Assembly (NCBI GenBank): GCA_025934695.1
Contig: JAICWS010000003.1
Span: 1 to 64,000 of the forward strand
Length of the DNA stretch: 64,000 nt
Origin: Alphaproteobacteria bacterium
Lineage (GTDB): Bacteria; Pseudomonadota; Alphaproteobacteria; Micavibrionales; UBA2020
Direction of reading: 5' to 3'
Position 1 is the first letter of the stretch, and each line of letters opens with the position of its first letter. The notes below the pieces were generated by a model. The model was not told the origin of the DNA and ran no database searches. It saw only the letters and a program-made list of their open reading frames with translations. The translations under genes were made by a program, and so were the position numbers. Of this stretch, positions 50,651 to 61,886 are shown in pieces.

Positions 50651-51667
50651 TTACAGGTATTTCTTGACCAGCACTTCCGCAATCTGCACCGCGTTCGTCG
50701 CGGCGCCCTTGCGCAGGTTGTCGGCCACGACCCAGAGGGAGAGGCCGTTTTTCACGGTCTCGTCCTTGCGGATGCGGCTAACATAGACCGGATCCTCGCC
50801 CGCGATTTCTTGGGCGGTGATAATGCCTTCTTCGGGGTCGGGCTTGTCGACGACGACGATGCCTTCCGCCTTCTGCAGCGCCTTGCGCGCCTGACTGACG
50901 GTGATGGGTTTTTTGAATTCCACATTCACGGCCTCGGAATGGCCCACAAAGACCGGTACGCGCACACAGGTCGCCGTCACCTCGATGTCGGGATCGAGGA
51001 TCTTGCGCGTCTCGACGCGCATCTTCCATTCTTCCTTGGTGTAGCCGTCGTCCATGAAAACATCGATCTGCGGGATGACGTTGAAGGAAATCTGCTTCGC
51101 AAAAACCTCACGGCTGGGCGCGTCGCCGGAATAAAGCGCGCGCGTCTGGTTGAACAGCTCGTCCATCGCTTCCTTGCCGGCGCCCGAGACGGACTGGTAA
51201 GTCGCGACGACTACGCGCTTGATCGGCGCGATGTCGTGCAAAGGCTTCAGAGCGACAACCATCTGTATGGTCGAGCAGTTCGGGTTCGCGATGATGCCCT
51301 TTTTCTTGTAGCCCTTGATCGCTTCCGGATTGACCTCGGGAACGACCAGCGGCACGTCCTTGTCCATGCGGAAGAAGGACGTGTTGTCGATCACGACGGC
51401 GCCCGCTTTCGCGGCGTTGGGCGCGAATTCCTTCGACACGGCCGAGCCCGCGGAGGACAGCACGATATCGACGCCCTTGAAGTTGAATTTGTCGAGGCTT
51501 TGCACCCGCAGCGTGTCGTCTTCGCCGAAAGAGACTTCCTTGCCGGCGGATTTCGGTGAGGCCAGCGCGTAAACTTCGGAAACGGGAAAGGACCGCGTGG
51601 AAAGGACGCTCAGCATTTCGCGTCCCACGTTGCCCGTCGCGCCGACGACGGCGACTTTGTATGCCAT
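50651..51667 (-). CDS. asd: Aspartate-semialdehyde dehydrogenase
   Basis: Makes aspartate semialdehyde for lysine, diaminopimelate, threonine and methionine synthesis. The 338-residue protein shows the NADP-binding VVGATGNVGREML, the catalytic Cys in NPNCSTIQMVVAL, and ATYQSVSGAGKEAMDEL. The ATG at 51667 follows AAGGT by 8 bases; a GTG two codons earlier is less likely. It has normal length and no operon partner. Confidence 0.97.
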   Translation of the reverse strand: MAYKVAVVGATGNVGREMLSVLSTRSFPVSEVYALASPKSAGKEVSFGEDDTLRVQSLDKFNFKGVDIVLSSAGSAVSKEFAPNAAKAGAVVIDNTSFFRMDKDVPLVVPEVNPEAIKGYKKKGIIANPNCSTIQMVVALKPLHDIAPIKRVVVATYQSVSGAGKEAMDELFNQTRALYSGDAPSREVFAKQISFNVIPQIDVFMDDGYTKEEWKMRVETRKILDPDIEVTATCVRVPVFVGHSEAVNVEFKKPITVSQARKALQKAEGIVVVDKPDPEEGIITAQEIAGEDPVYVSRIRKDETVKNGLSLWVVADNLRKGAATNAVQIAEVLVKKYL

Positions 51668-51700
51668 GATCACACCTTTTTGTTCTTCTACAGAATCGCC

Positions 51701-52366
51701 TTATTGAGCGGCGATCACGTGGTAGTATACATATTTGTCGCCGTTTTGCACACAAGCGCCGGGCTTTGGATCGGCGGCATAAGCCTTGAAGCTGTAGGCG
51801 TTTTTGCCCGCGCCATCTTTCGCGCCGCCGCCCTTGCTCGTCAGATCGACCGGCGGATTTTCGGCCAGCGGTTCGGGTTTTAGCCCGAGCGCCTGATTGA
51901 TATCTTCGCACATCGCCTTTGGCACATGGTCGAGATAGGCGATGACATCTTTGCCCGATGGCCCATCGGTGCCAACGCCGGCCACAAAGAAACCGTGTCC
52001 TTCAGCGCCTATCCCCTTGAAACTCCATTCCGTTTTATTACCCAGCGCCATGGCGGGCGAACGGTAAACGACGCCTGTCGTCGCCGAAAAGACGGCCCCT
52101 CTGCCGGTGCCGTCGGGGCGGAAATCGAGCGCGGTGACGTCGACACCATCCGCCAGCATATTTTTGACCGCCAATTGGACGGCATCCGGATAAGCGGCGA
52201 TGCGCTGCGCCGTGCGCAGGTCGAGCATTCCGGCATTGGCGTGCGCGCCAGGAGTCGCCTGCGTCACCACATAAGCAAGCGCGGCAAAAAGGACGATGGC
52301 GACGAGAACCAGAAAAACGGCCCGCCCGCGCTGATCATGAAAACGGTCCCTGCCTGCGACGGGCAT
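51701..52366 (-). CDS. Pilin-like (pseudopilin-like) exported protein
   Basis: A 221-residue protein. A short basic leader ends in FHDQRGR, followed at once by the hydrophobic helix AVFLVLVAIVLFAALAYVVT, as in type IV pilins but without Glu at +5. The rest is a globular domain with two cysteines (AMCEDINQ and GACVQNG). It could be a minor pilin or pseudopilin cut by PilD after Gly, or a plain membrane-anchored protein. The ATG at 52366 has AAGGG 8 bases upstream. It sits between asd and a helical protein gene, far from the pilus cluster. Confidence 0.6.
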   Translation of the reverse strand: MPVAGRDRFHDQRGRAVFLVLVAIVLFAALAYVVTQATPGAHANAGMLDLRTAQRIAAYPDAVQLAVKNMLADGVDVTALDFRPDGTGRGAVFSATTGVVYRSPAMALGNKTEWSFKGIGAEGHGFFVAGVGTDGPSGKDVIAYLDHVPKAMCEDINQALGLKPEPLAENPPVDLTSKGGGAKDGAGKNAYSFKAYAADPKPGACVQNGDKYVYYHVIAAQ

Positions 52367-52506
52367 GCGTAATCCCTTAATGAAAATCCCCAGAACTGCG
52401 GAAAAATGCCCGCAGACGCAAACTATTACTCGCAAATTATCACATCCGCGCCGGCGATTGCATCACAAAGAATGAACGATTTTTCGTAAGCGACACGGCG
52501 GGATTT

Positions 52507-53421
52507 TCATGCGCCAGACTTCAGCTGAAGCGGTCGGAAAACCGGTATTTTATCCTCGGGCGCCGGATCTTTCTGGCTGCCGGCGACAAGCTGCCAGAGC
52601 TTTCGGACGCGTTGCCGGCGGCCGGTGAATTCGCCGTGAAGCTTCTCCAGTGGCCCTGTGTCGCCGCCGAAATCGGCTCCGGCCCGGGTGCAGCCGTCTT
52701 TGAGGATATTGCAGAATTCGATCATGCGCTCACAGGTATGGAATTCATTCTTTAGCCGGTCGGCGTGTTCAGGCGCGGTGGTCGCGGGGCATGCTATTCT
52801 TTCATCCATTTGCCGGCCCGCGCCTTGCAGGACATCGACGAACTGGCCGAATTCGAGGAGACGCCAGTCACGCTCGAGACGCGATACGGCGCTTGCGACG
52901 AAAATCGCGGCGATGAGGTCCGCGCGCCGCGATGGCGGGGTCTTCAGGTCGACGATCACCTGATAGAAGGGCGTTTTCTCCGATGCCGCCAGTTCCATGC
53001 CAAAGGCGCGGGCTTCATCGTCCCCGGTGTCCCTGAAACAGCGTGCGAGCGCATCGCTGGCCTCAACCGCCTCAGCCTTTGCGGCTGCGCAGGCATCCTT
53101 GAGGACGCCCATCTCTTTCACCGTGTCTTTGCAGGCATCGAGGTAGCCTGCGGCGGCTGCGGTCATCTTGTTGCCGGACGTATTCTCCAATGCATCTTTG
53201 AGGGTTTCGCAGACGTTCCGGGCGCATTCGCGGAAAGACCGGAATTTGTTCGCACAAGCGTCGCCTTCGGGACCGCCTTTCGCCATGGCGAGGAAGAGCT
53301 CCGTCAGCCGCTGCGTCCGCTCGGTGTCGGAAAAATTTCCGGCAAATGCCTCGCGAAACGGATTATCCGCGCGCGCCGGGGCCCGATCAGTCTTTTGCAG
53401 CATCTCGTAAAAAGTCGCCAT
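52507..53421 (-). CDS. Helical protein of unknown function
   Basis: A 304-residue soluble, almost entirely helical protein with about nine cysteines scattered through it (ACANKFRSFRECARNVCETL, DACKDTV, TCERMIEFCNILKDGC). No signal peptide, membrane helix or known motif is visible. The ATG is followed by ATFYEMLQKTDRAP. It stands alone, transcribed away from the CoA-transferase gene. I cannot assign a function. Confidence 0.6.
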   Translation of the reverse strand: MATFYEMLQKTDRAPARADNPFREAFAGNFSDTERTQRLTELFLAMAKGGPEGDACANKFRSFRECARNVCETLKDALENTSGNKMTAAAAGYLDACKDTVKEMGVLKDACAAAKAEAVEASDALARCFRDTGDDEARAFGMELAASEKTPFYQVIVDLKTPPSRRADLIAAIFVASAVSRLERDWRLLEFGQFVDVLQGAGRQMDERIACPATTAPEHADRLKNEFHTCERMIEFCNILKDGCTRAGADFGGDTGPLEKLHGEFTGRRQRVRKLWQLVAGSQKDPAPEDKIPVFRPLQLKSGA

Positions 53422-53581
53422 TCTCGCTCCCTAACCCCGCCAAGATAGATAATTTTCCATATTAAGTCAAACAAAATTAAAACTTATGGGAACCCCTTGT
53501 GCGGCGCAAAATAATTTGTCGGCGGCCTTTGTCGGATTTGCGGGAATCGTTATATATTGGGCGCATGCAGCGGGGAAAGAA

Positions 53582-54814
53582 ATGACATCTGGCGTCGGAA
53601 ACACAGGCCCATTGAAGGGCGTGCGCGTTTTTGACATGACCAGAATTCTCGCCGGGCCCAGCGCCACCCAGGTGCTGGGGGACCTGGGCGCCGATGTGAT
53701 CAAGATCGAAAAGCCCGGCGCCGGCGACGACACCCGCAAATGGGGCCCTCCCTATCTCAAGGATAAATCCGGCGCGGATACGGCCGAAAGCTCTTACTAT
53801 CTTTCCGCCAACCGCAACAAGCGCTCGCTCACCCTCGACTTCACCAGGCCCGAAGGCCTGGCACTCGCCAAGAAGATCATCGGCACCTGCGACATCCTGA
53901 TCGAGAATTACAAAGCGGGCAGCCTCGAGAAATACGGTCTTGGCTATGAGCAGCTCAGAGCCGAGTTCCCGCGCCTTATCTATTGCTCGGTCACCGGCTT
54001 CGGCCATGATGGCCCCTATGCCGACCGCGCCGGCTATGACTTCCTTATCCAGGGCATGGGCGGGCTGATGAGCATCACCGGCCCCGAGAATGGCGAGCCT
54101 TATAAGGTAGGCGTCGCCTATACCGATCTGATCACCGGCCTTTATGCGCTGAACGGCGTGCTGGCCGCGCTCTATGCGCGCGAAAAAACCGGCAAAGGAC
54201 AATTCATCGATATCGCGCTGCTCGACGCGCAGGTGGCGGCGCTGTCTTATGCCGGTCAATATTACCTGACGACCGGACAGGTGCCACCGCGCATGGGCAA
54301 TGCGCATGCAACGATCGTTCCCTATGAAACTTTCCAGGCGAAAGACGGCCATATTATCCTGGCCATCGGCAACGACAAGCAGTTCACGACCTTTTGCGCC
54401 TTGGCCGGCCGGCCGGATTTGAGCGCCGATCCGCGCTTCGCCGAGAACAGCGGCCGCGTGCGGAACCGCGCGGCGCTGATCCCGGTTATACGCGACATTA
54501 TCGCCCGCGAGCCACGTGATTACTGGATCAGGAACCTCGAAAGCCGTGGCGTACCCTGCGGTCCCGTCAATGCCGTCGACCAGGTCTTCGCCGACCCGCA
54601 GGTCAACGCCCGCGGCATGGCCGTTCCGCTGCACCACAAGGGTGCGGATACGGAACTGAAACTTATCGCCAACCCCTTGCGTTTTTCAGATACGCCGGTC
54701 TCTTACCGGCGCGCGCCGCCGACCCTGGGCGAAGACACCGACAAGATACTGACCATGGAACTTGCCATGACCCAAGCCGACATATCCAACCTGCGCAATA
54801 AAGGAATCGTGTAA
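53582..54814 (+). CDS. Class III CoA-transferase (CaiB/BaiF family)
   Basis: Moves CoA between carboxylic acids. The 410-residue protein has the family start LKGVRVFDMTRILAGPSATQ and the catalytic Asp in AGYDFLIQGMGGLMS. VAYTDLITGLYALNGVLAAL and RVRNRAALIP follow. The substrate cannot be read from sequence; formyl-CoA, carnitine and dicarboxylate types all share these motifs. The ATG at 53582 has GGGGAAAG just upstream; the longer frame to 53486 is less likely. pyrB begins two bases after its stop. Confidence 0.93.
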   Translation: MTSGVGNTGPLKGVRVFDMTRILAGPSATQVLGDLGADVIKIEKPGAGDDTRKWGPPYLKDKSGADTAESSYYLSANRNKRSLTLDFTRPEGLALAKKIIGTCDILIENYKAGSLEKYGLGYEQLRAEFPRLIYCSVTGFGHDGPYADRAGYDFLIQGMGGLMSITGPENGEPYKVGVAYTDLITGLYALNGVLAALYAREKTGKGQFIDIALLDAQVAALSYAGQYYLTTGQVPPRMGNAHATIVPYETFQAKDGHIILAIGNDKQFTTFCALAGRPDLSADPRFAENSGRVRNRAALIPVIRDIIAREPRDYWIRNLESRGVPCGPVNAVDQVFADPQVNARGMAVPLHHKGADTELKLIANPLRFSDTPVSYRRAPPTLGEDTDKILTMELAMTQADISNLRNKGIV

Positions 54815-54815
54815 C

Positions 54816-55763
54816 ATGAACGCCCAGCCGCAAAAGACGCCCGTCTCCAAGCTTGCCATTCCGCACAAGCACCTGCTCTCGATTGAATCGCTGAGCCGCG
54901 AAGACATCATCACGATCCTCGACCTGTCGGAATATTACGTGGTGCAGAACCGGCGCAAGTCGCAGACGAACGCGCTGCTCAAGGGCCTCGTCCTCGTCAA
55001 TTTGTTCCTCGAAAATTCGACGCGCACGCGCCTCTCGTTCGAAATGGCGGCAAAGCGCCTGGGCGCCGATGTCATCAACATGACGGTTGAAGGCTCCTCA
55101 ATCAAAAAGGGCGAAAGCTTCGTGGACACGCTCAAGACGCTGAACGCCATGCGCCCGGACCTCTTCGTCATCCGCGCTTCGGAAGAAAGCTCGGCCGAAA
55201 AAGCCTCGCAGCTCATGGAATGCCCGGTGCTGAACGCAGGCGACGGCACGCGCGAGCATCCGACGCAGGCGCTGCTCGACGCGCTGACGCTGCGCCGCCA
55301 CTTCGGCCGGCTGGAAGGCCTCAATGTCTCGATCTGCGGCGACATCCTGCATAGCCGCGTCGCGCATTCGAACCTGTACCTGTTCAAGAAGATGGGCGTC
55401 AACGTGAAATGCGTCGGCCCCGCCGAACTGATGCCGCCTGGCCGCGGGGGTACGCAGGACATGAAGGCCGGTCTGAGCGGCGCGGACGCGATCATGGTCC
55501 TGCGCATCCAGAAGGAGCGCATGCAGCGCTCCTTGTCCTTCACCGAAGTCCAGTACTTCAAGAATTTCGGCCTGACCGCCGAACGCCTCGCCTATGCGAA
55601 CGAAGGCGCGGTCGTGCTGCATCCCGGCCCGATGAACCGCGATGTCGAGATCGACGCCGCAATCGCCGACGATCCGAAGCGCAGTCTGATCACGACGCAG
55701 GTGGAAATGGGCGTGGCCGTGCGCATGGCCTGCCTCGACCTGCTCACCCGCAGCGCGCGGTAA
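54816..55763 (+). CDS. pyrB: Aspartate carbamoyltransferase PyrB
   Basis: First committed step of pyrimidine synthesis. The 315-residue catalytic chain has the carbamoyl-phosphate motif ENSTRTRLSFEMAAKRLGAD, HPTQALLDALTLRR, ICGDILHSRVAHSN and VLHPGPMNRDVEID. No pyrI regulatory chain is near, and pyrC, which often follows pyrB, is absent. The start lies one base after the CoA-transferase stop. Confidence 0.97.
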   Translation: MNAQPQKTPVSKLAIPHKHLLSIESLSREDIITILDLSEYYVVQNRRKSQTNALLKGLVLVNLFLENSTRTRLSFEMAAKRLGADVINMTVEGSSIKKGESFVDTLKTLNAMRPDLFVIRASEESSAEKASQLMECPVLNAGDGTREHPTQALLDALTLRRHFGRLEGLNVSICGDILHSRVAHSNLYLFKKMGVNVKCVGPAELMPPGRGGTQDMKAGLSGADAIMVLRIQKERMQRSLSFTEVQYFKNFGLTAERLAYANEGAVVLHPGPMNRDVEIDAAIADDPKRSLITTQVEMGVAVRMACLDLLTRSAR

Positions 55764-55769
55764 CCGCCG

Positions 55770-56480
55770 TTGGCCGAAGACCCGCTTCTGCCGCGCTGGA
55801 CCGGTCTCTGGCGGCGCTTCGGCGTCGACGACGCGGCGCTTGCCGAAACGGGTGCCGCGCTAATTGCCGCCTATGAGGGGCCGGGCCGCTTTTATCACAC
55901 GCGCAAACATCTCGACGACGTGCTGCAAAAACTCGACTGGGCGAAAGCCGCTTTCGCAAAGACGGGCGATCTGGCGGAGGTTCCCGCGGAGCGCCGCGCC
56001 GAGCTTTTCGATGCGGTGGAACTGGCGCTTTGGTATCACGATGCCGTTTACGACGCGACGCGGCGCGACAACGAGGCGAAAAGCCGCGACATGTTCCTGG
56101 CCGACGCGGCGCGCTTTGGCCTGCCGGAACCGCTGCGCGCGACGATTGCGGGGCTGATCGACGTCACGGCGAACCACCGCGCGGCAAAGACGCTGGCGGA
56201 GAAAATCCTCTGCGACTGCGACCTCGCCATTCTGGGCGCGCCCGCTGCGGAATTCGCGGAATATGACGCCAATATCCGTAAAGAATATGCCCATGTGCCC
56301 GCCGCCGCCTACAAGGTGGGCCGGCGCCGGGTGCTGGGCGGATTTTTGGACGCGCATCCGCTCTTCAAAACAAAGGCTTTTCAGGAAGAATTCGAGGCTC
56401 AGGCGCGGACGAACCTCACAGCCGCCGCGCGCCCATTGCGGACCTGGGTCCGGTCGCTGTTCAAGGGGCCCGCTCCCTAG
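55770..56480 (+). CDS. HD-family metal-dependent phosphohydrolase-like protein
   Basis: A 236-residue protein of the predicted metal-dependent HD group. It opens with WTGLWRRFG, then GRFYHTRKHLDDVL, the HD pair in LWYHDAVYDATRRDNEAKS, and ILCDCDLAILGAPAAEFAEY, all typical of this family. The His and Asp residues are kept, so it may be active; the substrate is unknown. The start is TTG, 6 bases after the pyrB stop, and the gene takes the place of pyrC in the usual order. Confidence 0.82.
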   Translation: MAEDPLLPRWTGLWRRFGVDDAALAETGAALIAAYEGPGRFYHTRKHLDDVLQKLDWAKAAFAKTGDLAEVPAERRAELFDAVELALWYHDAVYDATRRDNEAKSRDMFLADAARFGLPEPLRATIAGLIDVTANHRAAKTLAEKILCDCDLAILGAPAAEFAEYDANIRKEYAHVPAAAYKVGRRRVLGGFLDAHPLFKTKAFQEEFEAQARTNLTAAARPLRTWVRSLFKGPAP

Positions 56481-56570
56481 ATTTGGCAGCCTTGCCGGGA
56501 TAGGTTATAATTAAAAGAAGCAGTTTTTTCGACGTTGCCGGTCCATGCCCGGCGTTTTTCGAGGAGCATC

Positions 56571-57155
56571 ATGAAAACAGCCATTATCGCCGGCGGCCTT
56601 CTGGCCGCCATCGCCTTGAGCGCCCCGCTGGCGTTCGCGCAGGACGCGCAACAGGAGACGCAGGATAGCCAGCAAAACGGCGCGGCAGGCGGCGGCCAGC
56701 TGGGCGGTCCGGGCCAGGCCACCATCCTGAACCAGTCGCAGCTGCAGCAGCAGCTTCTCGAGCAGGCGCAGAAAAGCTTCATGAATATGACGCCCGAGCA
56801 GCGCCAGCAGCTGATCGACCAGGCGAACCAGCGCGTGCAGAACATGACGCCCGAGCAACGCAAGCAGATGCTGGACGCCGCGCGCCAGAAGATGGACAGC
56901 ATCTCGCCCGAAGACCGCCAGAGGCTGATCGAGGAAGCCAAACAGCGCTTTGAATCCCTGCCGCCCGAGCAGCAGGAGATGATGAAGGAAAAAGCATCCG
57001 AAGCGCTCAAGACCCTGCCCAAGGATGAGCGCGACCGCCTGATGAACGGCGACGTTCCGCCCGCGCAGGATGACCAGGGCGCGGATCAGGGCGGCGACCA
57101 GCAGGGCGCCGACGGCCAGCAGCAACAGCAACAACCGCAGCCCGCGCCGCAATAA
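56571..57155 (+). CDS. Exported protein with 19-residue MTPEQR-type repeats
   Basis: A 194-residue secreted or periplasmic protein. The signal peptide ends AFAQ. From about residue 65 it contains four and a half tandem 19-residue repeats starting MTPEQRQQLIDQANQRVQN, MTPEQRKQMLDAARQKMDS, ISPEDRQRLIEEAKQRFES and LPPEQQEMMKEKASEALKT. The repeats are helical, with a Pro-Glu cap each time, like a rod or a Spy/DUF3106-type sensor. The ends are Gln-rich. GAGGAG precedes the ATG at 56571. Function unknown. Confidence 0.7.
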   Translation: MKTAIIAGGLLAAIALSAPLAFAQDAQQETQDSQQNGAAGGGQLGGPGQATILNQSQLQQQLLEQAQKSFMNMTPEQRQQLIDQANQRVQNMTPEQRKQMLDAARQKMDSISPEDRQRLIEEAKQRFESLPPEQQEMMKEKASEALKTLPKDERDRLMNGDVPPAQDDQGADQGGDQQGADGQQQQQQPQPAPQ

Positions 57156-57219
57156 CCCTCTCCTATTGCCCGACGCCCGAGAATCGGCCATTATCGCCCG
57201 GAACAAAAGGTGAATACGC

Positions 57220-57870
57220 ATGTCTTTTCTGCTGACCGATTCCTCCCACCCGATCTCGCTGCTGGCGCTTGCGGCGATCGGCGGATATTTGAGCGGCAGC
57301 GTTCCCTATGGGCTGATCCTGAGCCGCCTGGCAGGCGCAGGCGATATCCGCAAGGCGGGCTCGGGCAATATCGGCGCGACGAATGTGCTGCGCGTCGTGG
57401 GCAAGAAAGTCGCGGCGGTGACGCTGCTGCTTGACGGGCTGAAAGGCTATGTGCCGGTCGCGGTCGCGGGCGCGGTTCATCCCGACTACGCCGTGGTCGC
57501 GGCCTTCGGCGCGTTCTTCGGGCACCTGTTCCCGGTCTGGCTGAAGTTCAAGGGCGGCAAGGGCGTTGCCACGGCGCTCGGCATCTGTTTCGCCTTTTCG
57601 TGGATGTTGGGCGCGGCCGTTTGCGGCATCTGGCTGTTCATGGCGGGGGCCACCATGTATTCGTCCCTGTCGGCGCTGACCGCCTTTGGCCTGGCGCCCA
57701 TGGTCGCGCTGCGCATCACGCAAAGCCTGCAGACGACGGCCGTCATCTTCTTCATCACGATCATCATCTGGATCCGGCATCACGAAAATATCCGCCGCCT
57801 GTTCAAGGGCACCGAGAGCAAGATCAACTTCGGCAAGAAATCCTCGGGCAGCAACGGGAGCGCCGCATGA
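57220..57870 (+). CDS. plsY: Glycerol-3-phosphate acyltransferase PlsY
   Basis: Transfers an acyl group from acyl-phosphate to glycerol-3-phosphate, the first step of phospholipid synthesis. The 216-residue membrane protein has the motifs GSVPYGLILSRLAG, DIRKAGSGNIGATNVLRVVG, LLLDGLKG and FKGGKGVATALG. AAGGTG precedes the ATG. It overlaps dprA by 4 bases. Confidence 0.96.
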   Translation: MSFLLTDSSHPISLLALAAIGGYLSGSVPYGLILSRLAGAGDIRKAGSGNIGATNVLRVVGKKVAAVTLLLDGLKGYVPVAVAGAVHPDYAVVAAFGAFFGHLFPVWLKFKGGKGVATALGICFAFSWMLGAAVCGIWLFMAGATMYSSLSALTAFGLAPMVALRITQSLQTTAVIFFITIIIWIRHHENIRRLFKGTESKINFGKKSSGSNGSAA

Positions 57871-58979
57871 CGGCGCTGCCGGAGAAGGAAAAGCTGGCGC
57901 GGCTGCGCCTGATCCGCACCGATAACGTCGGCCCTATCACGTTCAACCGCCTGCTGGAGCGCTTCGGTTCGGCGCAGAAGGCGCTCGAGGCGCTGCCCGA
58001 TCTCGCCAAACGCGGCGGCCATGCGGAACTGAAAGCCTTTCCGCAAGCCAAGGCGGAAGATGAAATCGCCACAGTCGCCAAAGTCGGCGCGCGGCTGATT
58101 TACAAGGGCGAAGCGGAATTTCCAACTCTCCTGAATGAAATCGACGATGCGGCGCCGGTGCTGACCGTGCTGGGCCGCGTCGAGCTGCTGAACAAGCCGG
58201 CGCTCGGCGTCGTGGGCGCGCGCAATGCGTCGCTGACCGGGCGCAAGATCGCCGAAGACTTTTCCGGCAAGACCGGGCAGGCGGGATATGTTATCGCCTC
58301 GGGCCTCGCGCGCGGCATTGACAGCGCGGCGCATAAGGCGTCGCTGGCCACCGGCACGATCGCCGTCGTAGCGGGCGGCGTCGACGTGATTTACCCGCCG
58401 GAGAACGACGGGCTCTACCGCCAGATCGCCGAGACCGGCGCGGTGGTGGCGGAATGCGCGGTGGGTTCCGAGCCGCTGGCCCGGCATTTCCCGCGCCGCA
58501 ACCGCATCATTTCGGGCTTGAGCCTCGGCGTGCTGGTGGTCGAGGCCGCGGCCAAGTCCGGCTCGCTGATCACGGCGCGCATGGCGCTGGAACAGAACCG
58601 CGAAGTCTTCGCCGTGCCCGGCTCGCCGCTCGACCCGCGCGCGGAAGGGACGAACAGCCTGATCCGCGACGGCGCGCATATGGCGACCTCTGCCAATGAC
58701 ATCCTCCAGGTGCTCAAGGACCTGCGTATGCGAGGCCTGCGCGAGCCCGTCGCCCGCCATTGGTCCGGCGAAGCCTCCCTCCTTCCGGCGAACGATGAAA
58801 CGCCGCCCCAAGGACTTCAAGGTAAGATTCTGGAAATATTAAGCCCCGTTCCGGTCAGCATGGACGAGCTGATCCGGGCCGTGGAAGCCCCGGCAGGCGA
58901 GGTTTTGACCGCGATTCTGGAATTAGAACTCGCAGGACGTATTGAACGGCAGGCCGGAAATAGAGTAAATCTGATCTGA
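57867..58979 (+). CDS. dprA: DNA processing protein DprA
   Basis: Binds incoming single-stranded DNA and loads RecA during transformation. The 370-residue protein has a helical N-terminus, the Rossmann-like core with GARNASLTG, IASGLARGIDSAAHKASL, AGGVDVIYPPEN, FPRRNRIISGLSLGVLVVEA, SLITARMALEQNREVFAVPG and EGTNSLIRDGA, and a C-terminal winged helix. Its presence with a retractable type IV pilus hints at natural competence. The ATG shares ATGA with the plsY stop. Confidence 0.96.
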   Translation: MTALPEKEKLARLRLIRTDNVGPITFNRLLERFGSAQKALEALPDLAKRGGHAELKAFPQAKAEDEIATVAKVGARLIYKGEAEFPTLLNEIDDAAPVLTVLGRVELLNKPALGVVGARNASLTGRKIAEDFSGKTGQAGYVIASGLARGIDSAAHKASLATGTIAVVAGGVDVIYPPENDGLYRQIAETGAVVAECAVGSEPLARHFPRRNRIISGLSLGVLVVEAAAKSGSLITARMALEQNREVFAVPGSPLDPRAEGTNSLIRDGAHMATSANDILQVLKDLRMRGLREPVARHWSGEASLLPANDETPPQGLQGKILEILSPVPVSMDELIRAVEAPAGEVLTAILELELAGRIERQAGNRVNLI

Positions 58980-59034
58980 AAGCTATTTTGACACATATAT
59001 ATTTATAATGTGTCTCCAGATCGGAAAAGAATGA

Positions 59035-61680
<2,646 letters not shown>

Positions 61681-61710
61681 AACTGAATATTGAATTTCAT
61701 CATTCCTTTT

Positions 61711-61843
61711 GCGACGCGAACGTCGCCAGCCTCCCCTCCCTCCGGGAGGGGACTGAGGTAAGGGTACTCATCATTCCAACCCTTGCCCATGCCGCCCGAA
61801 GTACCCTTCCTGAAAAGAAATTCGCGTCCCTTTGCCGGGACGC
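61711..61843. repeat. Four successive inverted repeats between topA and rnr
   Basis: GCGACG/CGTCGC with loop CGAA (61711-61726); TCCCCTCCC/GGGAGGGGA with a 3-base loop (61732-61752); AAGGGTACT/AGTACCCTT with a 31-base loop (61760-61808); and GCGTCCC/GGGACGC with a 6-base loop (61824-61843). None has a following T-run. A REP-like repeat or an RNA-level control site for rnr is possible. Confidence 0.7.
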
Positions 61844-61886
61844 AGCAGGGTTTGGCATGGCGCTAACCAAGAAAAGAACTTAACAC

